Part shown: piece after piece, positions 7,903 to 16,436 of the stretch
How the letters are laid out: each line of letters starts with the position of its first letter
Numbering within the stretch: the stretch's first letter is position 1
From: Comamonas sp.
GTDB lineage: Bacteria > Pseudomonadota > Gammaproteobacteria > Burkholderiales > Burkholderiaceae_C
DNA: 45,870 nucleotides
Reading direction: 5' to 3'
NCBI RefSeq assembly: GCF_009360615.1
Contig: NZ_SPEY01000069.1
Span: 1-45,870, forward strand
The notes under the pieces: generated by a model
What the model saw: the letters and a program-made list of their open reading frames with translations, nothing else
Told to the model about the DNA's origin: nothing
Databases searched by the model: none
Position numbers and translations under genes: made by a program

Positions 7903-8883
7903 ATGCATTCCCATCCAATGTCGCGGCGAACGTTTGCCGGCATTTCCCTGGCGGCACTGGCATGCGGTGCCAGTGCCCAATCCGGCTACCCCGGCAAACC
8001 CCTGCGCTGGGTCGTTGCAACAGCCGCAGGAGGAGGATCGGACGTCATGGCACGCATGATCGCGGCCCAGATGTCCAAACAGCTAGGCCAGCAAATCGTC
8101 ATCGAAAACCGTCCCGGGGGCGCATCCCTGATCGCTTCCGAATATGTCGCCCGCTCCACCCCGGATGGCTACACCCTCTACAGCGCAGACAACGGAACAC
8201 TGGTCAACAACACGGCTCTCTTCAAAAAGCTGCCCTACCGTCCCGACACCGACTTTGCGCCACTGGGCCTGACGGCGCGCTTCCCGCTGATTCTGGCCAC
8301 ACATCCCCAATCGGGCCTGCGCACCATGGACCAACTGGTGCAGCAAGCAAAGGCTCACCCGGCCAGCCTGAGTGTGGGGACATCCGGCATCGGCTCCCCT
8401 CACCACCTGGCGCTTGAAATGTTCAAGCACACCGCCAGGCTCGATCTTGTCCATGTCCCCTACAAAGGCGGCGCACTGTCGATGCAGGACGCCGTGAGCG
8501 GCCAGATCCCGCTCGTGGTGATTGATCGCGCCACGGCCAACCCCATGCTCAGAACAGGCAAGCTGATGCCGCTGGCTTCGTTCTCGGGGCAGCGCAGCGC
8601 CGACCTTCCCCAGACTCCGACACTGCTGGAGCTGGGCCTGGCGGCCAAGGAGGTGTTTGCCTGGCAGGGCGTGGTCGTTGCCAGCGGGACGCCGGGCGTG
8701 ATCACAGACCTGCTGTCCAGGCAATTGCAGACGGCACTCGAAGATCCGTCGGTGCGTCAGAAGATGCAGGAGCTGGGCGTCGTTGCCACCCCCTCCGATG
8801 CAGCCGGAATGCGCAAGTACTGGAATGACGAAGCGGGCTACTGGGTGCGCTTCATCAAGGAACAAGGCATCAGCCTCGATTGA
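7903..8883 (+). CDS. Bug-family (TctC-like) periplasmic solute-binding protein
   Basis: Extracytoplasmic binding protein of 326 residues, tripartite tricarboxylate transporter type. The start at 7903 has GAGGAG 8 bases upstream. The signal MHSHPMSRRTFAG carries a twin-arginine motif (SRRTF) before a hydrophobic stretch ending ASAQ, suggesting Tat export. Family landmarks are YPGKPLRWVVATAAGGGSDVMAR near residues 30-52, ENRPGGAS near 68-75 and VPYKGG near 185-190. No TctA or TctB membrane partner is nearby, which is common for the expanded Bug families of Burkholderiales. The next gene, 13 bases downstream, is an alpha-hydroxy-acid oxidoreductase, so a 2-hydroxycarboxylate ligand is a reasonable guess only. 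Confidence 0.88.
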   Translation: MHSHPMSRRTFAGISLAALACGASAQSGYPGKPLRWVVATAAGGGSDVMARMIAAQMSKQLGQQIVIENRPGGASLIASEYVARSTPDGYTLYSADNGTLVNNTALFKKLPYRPDTDFAPLGLTARFPLILATHPQSGLRTMDQLVQQAKAHPASLSVGTSGIGSPHHLALEMFKHTARLDLVHVPYKGGALSMQDAVSGQIPLVVIDRATANPMLRTGKLMPLASFSGQRSADLPQTPTLLELGLAAKEVFAWQGVVVASGTPGVITDLLSRQLQTALEDPSVRQKMQELGVVATPSDAAGMRKYWNDEAGYWVRFIKEQGISLD

Positions 8884-8896
8884 AGTGCACAGATCC

Positions 8897-10048
8897 ATGA
8901 CACTGGAGCATTGCATCAATATCGAAGACCTGCGTGTGGCGGCACGCCGCCGCCTGCCGCGCATGGTGTTCGACTTTGTCGAGGGCGGAGCCGAGGACGA
9001 GACCGGCCTTGCACGCAACCGCAACACCTTTGACGATTGGCAGTTCGTGCCGCGCAGGATGGTGAATGTTTCGCACAGAGACCTGCGCACCGGCAGGGAC
9101 GGCACCATGCGTGCATTGCCTTTTGGCATAGGCCCGACAGGGCTCAACGGCTTGCTCTGGCCACAGGGCGATCTGCACCTGGCCAGAGCCGCGCAGCGCA
9201 AGGGCATCGGGTTTGCGCTGTCAACGGCGGCCAACCTCTCGATCGACGAGCTGGCCCAAAAGGTTCCCGGTGGCGACCACTGGTTCCAGCTGTACATCGT
9301 GCATCGCGGCCTGGCCGGACAGCTGGTGCAAAAAGCCCTGAACGCAGGCTATCGCACCCTCGTCATGACGGTCGATGTTCCGCTCAATGGCAAGCGCGAG
9401 CGCGATGTGCGCAGTGGCTTCGGCCTGCCCTTCCGCTACACGCCGCGGGTCATCCAGGACATTGCCAGACACCCCCGCTGGGCATGGTCGATGCTGCGCC
9501 ATGGCGCACCCCGGATGGCCAACTTTGCGGGCCTGGATGCACACAACGTGGAGCTGCAAGCCGCGCTGCTGGCGCGGCAGATGGACTCGAGCTTTGACTG
9601 GCCGGCCCTGCAATGGATCCGAGACCTGTGGCCGCACCGCCTGCTGGTCAAAGGCATATTGCATGCCGACGATGCCGCAGCCTGCGCGCGCCTGGGCGTC
9701 GATGGCCTCATCCTCTCCAACCACGGCGGCCGGCAGATCGACCATTCCATCAGCGCACTCGATGCACTGCCGCACATCAGAGCCGCGCTTCCAGCACTCC
9801 CCGTCTGGGTCGATGGCGGCGTCCGCCGAGGTTCAGATGTGGTCAAGGCCATGGCACTGGGTGCCAGTGGCGTGCTGCTGGCACGGGCGACGCTGTACGG
9901 CCTGGCCTGTGCGGGACAAGCCGGAGCAGAGCAGGCCATCGAGATTCTTCGGGGCGAAATCGACAATACGCTCGCCAATCTTGGCTGCCCATCCATAGAC
10001 CAATTGCAGCCAGAGCACTTGCACCGAAGCAGAGCCCGAGAATTTTGA
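8897..10048 (+). CDS. FMN-dependent alpha-hydroxy-acid dehydrogenase, mandelate-dehydrogenase-like
   Basis: Flavoenzyme of 383 residues oxidising an L-2-hydroxy acid to the 2-oxo acid. The ATG at 8897 was chosen because the longer frame starting at 8783 runs through the end of the preceding gene. The fold is clear: EGGAEDE at 29-35, IGPTGLNG at 78-85, WFQLYI at 129-134, catalytic base His276 in LSNHGGRQ, flavin lysine Lys252 and DGGVRRGSD at 306-314. Overall spacing closely follows Pseudomonas putida MdlB. One oddity is that the active-site tyrosine of this family (Tyr26 of MdlB, in VYDYLEGG) is phenylalanine here (F27 in VFDFVEGG), and the preceding tyrosine is also Phe. Substrate could be mandelate, lactate or another 2-hydroxy acid. 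It is likely cotranscribed with the Bug protein. Confidence 0.9.
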   Translation: MTLEHCINIEDLRVAARRRLPRMVFDFVEGGAEDETGLARNRNTFDDWQFVPRRMVNVSHRDLRTGRDGTMRALPFGIGPTGLNGLLWPQGDLHLARAAQRKGIGFALSTAANLSIDELAQKVPGGDHWFQLYIVHRGLAGQLVQKALNAGYRTLVMTVDVPLNGKRERDVRSGFGLPFRYTPRVIQDIARHPRWAWSMLRHGAPRMANFAGLDAHNVELQAALLARQMDSSFDWPALQWIRDLWPHRLLVKGILHADDAAACARLGVDGLILSNHGGRQIDHSISALDALPHIRAALPALPVWVDGGVRRGSDVVKAMALGASGVLLARATLYGLACAGQAGAEQAIEILRGEIDNTLANLGCPSIDQLQPEHLHRSRAREF

Positions 10049-10847
10049 AGCCTGGGCACTTCGTCAGACGCAAGACCACCATCTCGCGGGAAGCCGGGGG
10101 GCCCTGCAACCGCCTTCACCGGCGAGCCTCCGGCCCTCTTCGCCATGCACACAGCCAGACGGATGCAAGTCCCGGCTCGCCACTCCCGCAACATTTTCAC
10201 GCGCCCACGATTGCCGTGCCCGCCGCAGAGCGGGGCCCGGATGGCTGGAAACGGCCGCGCTGCTTCGGAGCCGTATCCGGGCCCGAATTCATGGCCGGGC
10301 CTTGCTCAAGGCCCTTGCACGTCGCCGGCAGCCCGGCCCGCACCACCGCCGATATCAGCCGCATGAACGAGCCCGGCGCAAACCTGCTGCTTGCGCTCCC
10401 GGCCACTGTCCGTCGGGGGCCATACCGCCTCGGAACTGTCCGTGCTGCAGACCGATCCAGACCCTTGATTGCTGCACCAGCCAAGAAGCCCGCGTAACTC
10501 GTCCAACCGGGAGAGCGGGTTCGGCACATCAGGTCGCGCCCCGACATTCCCGTCGATGGTCGGGCCAGGGCCGAGAAAACGCGCTTCGGCATTTCAGGCA
10601 CCCGCAGGTTGAGGCCGGACTCAGGGACATGGACATCGAATCAGACACGATGCCCACTCGCAAGTGCGGATGAGCGAGCTGCGAAACCCCTCGCTGCCGT
10701 GGGTGCGTCAGGCCCGGCGGCGAGCCCGTATCGACAGATACCCCCTCACTTCCCGTAACGGTCAGGAGCGGACGAGCAGGACATGCCGTCAGTCGCGAAC
10801 CGGCAGAAATGCAGTCTGGGCCTCTGCCTCCCAAGGGCTGCAGACCG
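10049..10847. other. Intergenic stretch without a convincing gene
   Basis: About 800 GC-rich bases between the convergent flavoenzyme and pilus-adhesin genes. Frames of 60-140 codons exist on both strands, but their translations are Arg/Pro/Ser-rich with no family resemblance and no good ribosome sites. Two structures stand out: a perfect 10-base inverted repeat GGGCCCGGAT / ATCCGGGCCC (10233-10242, 10275-10284) and a GGGCCTT/AAGGCCC hairpin (10297-10314). Neither has a T-run, so neither is a standard terminator. It could be a decayed gene. Confidence 0.6.
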
Positions 10848-12029
10848 TCAGGGATACACCACGGTGAGGACCGCGCTTGCCGACAACGATCCGGGCGAAA
10901 CCGCACTCGCATCCACGCCAGGTGCCCGTACATACTGCACATAGAAGTCATGCACGTAGCTGGAGTTGGCCGGTGTCCCGCTATTCGTCACACCAGGGGG
11001 ATTGCCCGGCAGGCTGCTGCCCACGGGTGCTGGACCAAAGCTGACGGGCGTGTTGCTGGCAGCGCTGAACAGCCTGAGATTCACCTTGTTTGCAAGCGCC
11101 CCCTGGCTGCTGAGGTAATTCTTGCTCGCCCCGACCGCTCTCGCGTCGGTAAAGTAAATCGCGTAGGCGGTATCGGCCTCACAGTTGAGCGCCCGGATCT
11201 GGAACCTCGTTTCGTTCGAAGTCGATGCGCGCGGATCACCATTAGCAGGTACCGAGCTCACGGAAGCAGGGTCGAGCGTAATGGCCTGGTTCAGCGAGTC
11301 AAAGGGAAACTGGCAGGTCGGCAGCGAGGGGTTGGGCAGCTCAATGGGCGCGGCCAGAGCCTCTGCAACAGCGGAAATGGGTGGGATACACGCCTGTCTC
11401 CTGACCGGGGCAATATTATCGGTGATGATGGGCATGACGTTCATTGCCTGCACCGAAGTATCTAGAGAAAGGTCACCGTGCCCCCCCACAAAGCGCGTTA
11501 TGTCAGTCACAACAAGCTCAACTTTCCATTTCAGCTTGAACTTCTTGTTGGGTTCATCAGTAGTGAATGCTGATCTCGTCCAGTCAACTAAGGCGCCAGT
11601 GATTGCCGTTCCCTCCGGACGAAGCGAGCTGGTATTTACCGCTGCATTCTCAAGGTTCTCGTATCCTGCCCATTTCCAGCGCACGCCCAGACCTGGGAAT
11701 GAGTTCAGCCGGATGGTCCCGTACGCGCCACCGGCATTCGGCGACTGGATCACGACAGACATGACGTAATTGCGTCGCGTATTGCTGGCTGTGATCGTGT
11801 GGCTCAACGTGATCTCTGCAACCGTGGCACCGTTCGTAATGTCGGCCGTATTGCTCTTGACGTTCCAGTTGGTCTCACGCTGCATGGTGGTGTTCATGCA
11901 TTGCTGTGTGCCTCCGGCAGCGGCATCTGGAACTTTCAGAACACCAGCAAGGACGACACAGGCTGCCAAAACCCTGGCGAGCCAGGCCCGGCGCGAGGTG
12001 GCTGAAGAGGAATGAAAAAAAGTCTTCAT
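10848..12029 (-). CDS. Two-domain fimbrial tip adhesin of the chaperone-usher pilus
   Basis: Secreted protein of 393 residues, last gene of the pilus operon. The ATG at 12029 has AAGGA 9 bases upstream; the signal peptide MKTFFHSSS... has a hydrophobic core LARVLAACVVLAGVL and ends at DAAAG. The N-terminal region (about 40-215) resembles no adhesin I recognise and would hold the binding site. The C-terminal region (about 235-393) looks like a fimbrial pilin domain: a Cys pair (CQFPF and LNCEAD), VNLRLFSAAS, and the terminal alternating strand ASAVLTVVYP that donates to the chaperone or next subunit. This FimH-like plan marks it as the pilus tip. Part of the gene is clearly less GC-rich than its neighbours (24 of 60 bases at 11521-11580), which suggests fast evolution or acquisition. 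Confidence 0.8.
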   Translation of the reverse strand: MKTFFHSSSATSRRAWLARVLAACVVLAGVLKVPDAAAGGTQQCMNTTMQRETNWNVKSNTADITNGATVAEITLSHTITASNTRRNYVMSVVIQSPNAGGAYGTIRLNSFPGLGVRWKWAGYENLENAAVNTSSLRPEGTAITGALVDWTRSAFTTDEPNKKFKLKWKVELVVTDITRFVGGHGDLSLDTSVQAMNVMPIITDNIAPVRRQACIPPISAVAEALAAPIELPNPSLPTCQFPFDSLNQAITLDPASVSSVPANGDPRASTSNETRFQIRALNCEADTAYAIYFTDARAVGASKNYLSSQGALANKVNLRLFSAASNTPVSFGPAPVGSSLPGNPPGVTNSGTPANSSYVHDFYVQYVRAPGVDASAVSPGSLSASAVLTVVYP

Positions 12030-12078
12030 GGATCGAATTCCTTGAGAGGTGCGATGCGTCAGGCGTTCAGCAGCAGGA

Positions 12079-14943
12079 TCAGGACCCCTGCCGGGACAAC
12101 TGCGGTTCGGGATCGGTGACCTGGGCCATGCCGGAGCCTTTTTTGGGGGGCAAGGACGGCAAGGGCCTGACCTCGGTGCATGCCAGCGCAATGCGCTGGT
12201 AGTTTTCGCCCTGGGCCTTGTCCGGCAGGTCGTAAGAGATACGGCACTCCTGCTCATCCCAGGTGATGCGCAGTTGGCCCTGGGCCTGATCCTGCGACAG
12301 CATGGTCAGCACGCGCCCCCGAGGATCGGTAATCCCCAGCCGCGCGCCATCGGGGCCTTCCACGACCGCGCCAAACGGCATGGGCGAGCCGTCAGGCTGT
12401 CTGAGCTCGAACTGAACGCGGCGCCCCTGCTCGCTTTTGAAGGTGGCCAGTGCGGCCGCGCCACGGCGCGGCACGACCTGCTCCATGCCGCCCTCGATCT
12501 CGACGTCGGCACCCAAGTCCTTGCCATCGATCGCAATCCAGTTGGCGCGATACGGGATGGCGTTTGGCACGATGGCATAGCCATTGCGCCCCGTTTCCAC
12601 GCCGCTGTAGCTGGACACGCGAACTCCCGGTATCGGCGGATCGACCTGAGCGAGCGCAAAGGTTTCGCCCACGAACTGGCCAAAGTTGACACCGCCCTCA
12701 TGCGCGACGATGGAGCCATTGGCCTGCAGCGATACGGTGTTCCTGCGGTCGCCATAGGAATAGCCGGCGCTGAGCTGCGCCACCGATGTGGCAGCCCCCA
12801 CATAGGCGGAGACGGAGCTGGTGCGGTTGGCTTCGCGCTGTGCGATGACTGAGTAGCTGCTATTGCGCTCGCCCGGCAGGCTGCCGGTGATGCCTGTTTG
12901 CGCGGTGGTGCCCGATTTACTATGCCCGACACTGGAATACGTGCTGGGAGCATTGCTTCCGCCCCTGCCCAGCGGGAGCGTGACGGACAGGAAGATCCCG
13001 TTGTCGCTGTAACGACCGCCCGACAGCTGCGAGCTGGCGACATTGCGCGAATGCGTCAGGCTGAGGCTGAAGGAAGCAGGCCCCCAGGTGCTACCGTAGC
13101 CCGCCGAGACGCTGCTGGACCTGGAGCCATCCCAGTTGCGGCCGGCGGACGCGCTCAGGTAGAGACTGCCGTAACGGTTGCCGACACCCAGGTTCTGGCT
13201 CAGGTACATGCTCAACTGAGAGCGGGGCGTCGTCGCGCGAAAGCTCTGACGGGCCTCATCACCGCTCCAGGCCTTGGCCTGGACATGGTTGCTCAGATTG
13301 CGAAAACCCTCGTTCAGGCTTTCCTGTGCCGAGAAGGCAATATGGGTCGCAGTGCTCTCGATGAATTTGCGGTAGATGAAGCGCATTCGGCTGCCGGAAC
13401 GCATGTCTGCCTGGATACGGCTGCGGGAATGCGCCAAATCGAGCGAGAATGCGCCGGCCGTGGTGTTCAGACCCGCACCTGCCGAGAAGATCTGGTAGCC
13501 CGGGGACGCCTGCGCCCCCCCCGCCACCGTGATGTTGCTGGTCAGGCCATACAGGAAAGAGGCGCTGCCGAGTGCTGGCGAAGCGCCGCCGTTGTAGTTG
13601 TCGCGATACTGGCCGACCGTGGCGTCGTACTTCAGGCGGCCTTCACGCACCATCAGCGGCGGACTCGAGAACGCCTGAACGGACACACGCCGTCTTCCGT
13701 CGGCCTCGATGACCGTGATTTCCAGGTTCCCGCTCGCGCCTGAAGGTGCCAGGTCGGAGATCTCGAACGGACCCGGTGCCACGTTGGTGCTGTAGATCAT
13801 GAACCCGTTCTGGCGCACTTCGATGGTCGCGTTGGACTCGGCGTTTCCGCGGATGACGGGCGCATAGCCTTGCATGCTGTCCGGCAGCATGGCGTCGTCG
13901 GACGCCACCTGAATGCCGCGAAAGCGCACGCTGTCGAACAGTTGCGACGTGGAGTAGGTCTCGCCCATCCAGAGCTGGCTGCGCCAATCGGTCAGGTCGT
14001 GCTGCACATAGGTGTTCTGGCTGCGGAACTGCGTCGATTGCCCAGAGCCGCTGGTGAGGTAGGCGTTGCTGCGGAAATGCCAGCCTCCCAGATTGACACC
14101 CAGATTCAGGCCGAGGTTGGCGGAGCTCTGGTCGCCGGAGTTTCCGGAGCCTGTGGCATGGCGTGCGCTGAAGCTGTAATTGGTGAACGCCACGGGAACG
14201 CCTTCGCTCCACAGCGAGGGCTCCACATAGCCGCGGCGTGCCCGGCTTATGTAGAGCTGGGGAATGTTCAGGTTCAGGCGCAGGCGGGCCGCATCGAATT
14301 GCGCGGTGGCCTGCGCGATCAGTTCGGGCAGGCGCAGGCAGGACGGATCCTGGCTGGAAGACTGCTCCCACTCGATCTTGCTCAGATCCACGCCGAACTG
14401 GGCGAGCATGTCCTTGGTAAAGCAGGGCTCCACTTCGCCGGTCCTCGCATTCATCGAGAAGAGCACATCGATACGGCTGGACTGCAGCGTGTTGACATAG
14501 ACGTCCACACGATAGTTGCCGGCAATGACTTCGCTGCTGGACAGCAGGGTCTTGACGTCCACACTGGAGCCCAGCCCCTGCAGGAATGCCGTGCTGAACC
14601 CCTTCATCACGCCCTGGCTCAGGGCAGCATGGTCCAGCGCGGCCACTTGAACGCCTGTGCCAGCCGCACTGGCAGAGGCCGCGCGGCCTTCTGGCCGGCC
14701 TGCTTCGGTCGCAAACGCGGGCGCCGCGGCCACGTGGGCGACCGTCGGCGCCGACACCGCAGCCGGGGCAGGTATGACCTGTGCGTCGGCCCAGAAGGGC
14801 AGAAACACGCCCAGCGAGCCAAACAGGATCTGGCACAAAGGATTCAGCGGGAAAGAATTGTGACTGCCGCGGGACGGCGCCAAATAAACCTTGGACTGGA
14901 GCTTGTTCATGGTCGAGCGCTTTGGGGATAGAGGAATTCGCAC
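12079..14943 (-). CDS. Outer-membrane usher of the chaperone-usher pilus
   Basis: FimD/PapC-family usher of 954 residues forming the outer-membrane pore that assembles the pilus. A GTG at 14943 is the preferred start because GAGGGGAGG lies 5 bases upstream, while the first ATG (14910) has no ribosome site. This gives a long N-terminal region before the signal hydrophobic core LFGSLGVFLPF. The usher N-domain follows (FLQGLGSSVDVKTLLSS, then VDVYVNTLQSSRIDVLF), then the beta-barrel (rich in aromatic-ended strands), the plug near GYAPVIRGNAESNATIEVRQNG, and two C-terminal domains ending in the conserved Cys region QDEQECRISYDLP-like segment. It sits 49 bases before the adhesin and 90 after the chaperone. 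Confidence 0.93.
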   Translation of the reverse strand: MRIPLSPKRSTMNKLQSKVYLAPSRGSHNSFPLNPLCQILFGSLGVFLPFWADAQVIPAPAAVSAPTVAHVAAAPAFATEAGRPEGRAASASAAGTGVQVAALDHAALSQGVMKGFSTAFLQGLGSSVDVKTLLSSSEVIAGNYRVDVYVNTLQSSRIDVLFSMNARTGEVEPCFTKDMLAQFGVDLSKIEWEQSSSQDPSCLRLPELIAQATAQFDAARLRLNLNIPQLYISRARRGYVEPSLWSEGVPVAFTNYSFSARHATGSGNSGDQSSANLGLNLGVNLGGWHFRSNAYLTSGSGQSTQFRSQNTYVQHDLTDWRSQLWMGETYSTSQLFDSVRFRGIQVASDDAMLPDSMQGYAPVIRGNAESNATIEVRQNGFMIYSTNVAPGPFEISDLAPSGASGNLEITVIEADGRRRVSVQAFSSPPLMVREGRLKYDATVGQYRDNYNGGASPALGSASFLYGLTSNITVAGGAQASPGYQIFSAGAGLNTTAGAFSLDLAHSRSRIQADMRSGSRMRFIYRKFIESTATHIAFSAQESLNEGFRNLSNHVQAKAWSGDEARQSFRATTPRSQLSMYLSQNLGVGNRYGSLYLSASAGRNWDGSRSSSVSAGYGSTWGPASFSLSLTHSRNVASSQLSGGRYSDNGIFLSVTLPLGRGGSNAPSTYSSVGHSKSGTTAQTGITGSLPGERNSSYSVIAQREANRTSSVSAYVGAATSVAQLSAGYSYGDRRNTVSLQANGSIVAHEGGVNFGQFVGETFALAQVDPPIPGVRVSSYSGVETGRNGYAIVPNAIPYRANWIAIDGKDLGADVEIEGGMEQVVPRRGAAALATFKSEQGRRVQFELRQPDGSPMPFGAVVEGPDGARLGITDPRGRVLTMLSQDQAQGQLRITWDEQECRISYDLPDKAQGENYQRIALACTEVRPLPSLPPKKGSGMAQVTDPEPQLSRQGS

Positions 14944-14962
14944 ACGAGCCTCCCCTCGCCCG

Positions 14963-14981
14963 GGATCGCCGAGGGCGATCC
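14963..14981. other. Hairpin between chaperone and usher genes
   Basis: Perfect 8-base stem GGATCGCC / GGCGATCC with loop GAG, 19 bases before the usher start in the 90-base gap. There is no T-run, so it is not a standard terminator. It may influence mRNA stability or usher translation; that role is inferred. Confidence 0.5.
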
Positions 14982-15033
14982 AGACTCACAAATCCTCGGT
15001 GGCGGGGTAGGCGAAAGGCAGGGCGCGAAGCAC

Positions 15034-15798
15034 CTACTTCTGACTGCGCTCGGGGGCTTTTTCCGCCAGAACCGAGCCCGAATCGCCGATACGTGCGCGA
15101 TACTGTTCGGAGCCACCAAAATCGTTGATGGTCGTGAAGCTCACCGCTGAAGCGGAAGCACTCTTGAGTGCAAAGGTTTTGCTCTCCCCGGGTGCAATCA
15201 TGACGGCCTCGCTGATGCGCTGCGACTCGGAGCCGGACACCAGCTCGACGCCTGCGGTGGAGACATGGAATGCCGAGGGGTTGTGCACCCGCAGCAGGTT
15301 TTTGCCATCTACCGCATCGACGGACCAGCGCAAGGTGGAGGGCGCTTGTTTCGCGGTTCCCGAAAGACCGGCGGGTCGGAAAAACAGCTTGATACGCTGG
15401 CGAATCGCAATCTGCAGGGTGTTTTCCGTTTCAGCCTTCTGCGGAATTTCCTGAACATTCAGCCACAGCACCGACTCGCGATCCGAGGGCATGGTATTGG
15501 CCCCGCCTGCGTACAGCACTCTGAGCAGTTGCTGCCCATTGGCCTGCATCCGGGCCAGTGGCGGGGTGACCGCAAACGGCAGTTCGCCGCTGTCGCCGGG
15601 AGTATTGCTCTCCAGCCAGGACTGGATCAGGACCGGCTCACCGCCGTTACGCACGATCAGGCTGGCCTCTTTGTCCTTGGCGTCAAAAATGACGCGGGTG
15701 GTGTTCAACGAAATCTCGGCATGCAACCCGGTAGCACCGGTGATCATCAGGGCCAGCAACAAGCACCGAGCTATAGCATGAATACGGGATACGGTCAA
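15034..15798 (-). CDS. Periplasmic pilus chaperone (PapD family)
   Basis: Immunoglobulin-fold chaperone of 254 residues that holds pilin subunits by donor-strand complementation and delivers them to the usher. The frame has only a TTG start at 15798, with GGAGG 6 bases upstream, which supports it. The signal peptide is followed by mature EISLNTTRVIF. The two subunit-anchoring residues of the family are visible: Arg35 in TTRVIF and Lys137 in RQRIKLFFRP. The LWLNVQEIP motif is at 111-119, and the short F1-G1 loop places it in the FGS class. Domain 2 runs from about 150 and includes VHNPSAFHVS. It lies between the pilin and usher genes in the operon. Confidence 0.92.
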   Translation of the reverse strand: MTVSRIHAIARCLLLALMITGATGLHAEISLNTTRVIFDAKDKEASLIVRNGGEPVLIQSWLESNTPGDSGELPFAVTPPLARMQANGQQLLRVLYAGGANTMPSDRESVLWLNVQEIPQKAETENTLQIAIRQRIKLFFRPAGLSGTAKQAPSTLRWSVDAVDGKNLLRVHNPSAFHVSTAGVELVSGSESQRISEAVMIAPGESKTFALKSASASAVSFTTINDFGGSEQYRARIGDSGSVLAEKAPERSQK

Positions 15799-15816
15799 TG
15801 GAGGCCTCCGTGCACG

Positions 15817-15850
15817 CCCCTTCCGCGGACCGTACGGCCCGCGGAAGGGG
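15817..15850. other. Strong hairpin after the pilin gene
   Basis: A perfect 12-base stem CCCCTTCCGCGG / CCGCGGAAGGGG with a 10-base loop fills most of the gap between the pilin stop (15864) and the chaperone start (15798). On the minus strand no T-run follows. In other pilus operons a hairpin here lets abundant pilin mRNA persist while less transcript continues into the assembly genes; the same is inferred here. Confidence 0.65.
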
Positions 15851-15863
15851 ACGGGCTTGGTTT

Positions 15864-16436
15864 TTAGTTGTAGGACAGCACGTAGGCGACCGAACCATTC
15901 GCATCACCTGTCACCACATCGGCGACGTTCTTGGCAGCCTGCAGGGTGTAGTAGGCATTCAGACCGACGCTCGCCTGACCACCGGACAGCGGGGCTTCCA
16001 GGGTGACCGGGCCGCCCGCGAAGTCCAGAGCGGTCGAACCTTGCATCAGCATGATCTGCACGTTCTGAGCGCCGCCACTCACACCGATACCCTTGCCCAC
16101 GGTAACGGTCGGAGTCAGCTTCAGCTCAACCGAAGTGCCGGTGGCACATTCCAACTGAAGGTTCAGAGCGACGGGCAGGGTCGTGGCAACGCCGGAAGCG
16201 GCAGTAGCGGGGGCTGCTTCGGTACCCAGTGCATTCACAGACACCGAGCCCATGGGGTAGTTCAGAACGGAACCACCAGCGCTGCTAGCGCCATTGCCGT
16301 GCACAACACAGCTGTCGGCGTTGATCGAACCATTGAAGTTGATCATGCCAGTGGCACCGACGGTTGGCGCTGCGTGAGACGCGATAGAGAAGCCCAGAGC
16401 CGACAGAGCGACGATGCTGAGAATAGCTTTTTTCAT
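15864..16436 (-). CDS. Major pilin subunit, FimA-like
   Basis: Secreted pilin of 190 residues. The signal peptide MKKAILSIVALSALGFSIASHA is cleaved near residue 22. The mature protein has the fimbrial pattern: a glycine-rich start, GMINFNGSI, a single disulfide pair Cys43 and Cys97, a Gly/Ala-rich middle, and the C-terminal motif AYVLSYN with the penultimate Tyr189 needed for chaperone binding. It is the first gene of the minus-strand operon pilin-chaperone-usher-adhesin. Upstream are about 650 bases shared with the divergent signalling operon, including an inverted repeat (ATGTGC/GCACAT at 16514-16535) and a (CAGG)16 tract. The ribosome site is weak (AGAG), which is unusual for an abundant subunit. 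Confidence 0.9.
   Translation of the reverse strand: MKKAILSIVALSALGFSIASHAAPTVGATGMINFNGSINADSCVVHGNGASSAGGSVLNYPMGSVSVNALGTEAAPATAASGVATTLPVALNLQLECATGTSVELKLTPTVTVGKGIGVSGGAQNVQIMLMQGSTALDFAGGPVTLEAPLSGGQASVGLNAYYTLQAAKNVADVVTGDANGSVAYVLSYN

Noticed and set aside
10529..10951. 140-codon minus-strand frame at the end of the adhesin gene
   Set aside because: There is no ribosome site or family resemblance, and it overlaps the adhesin C-terminus out of frame.
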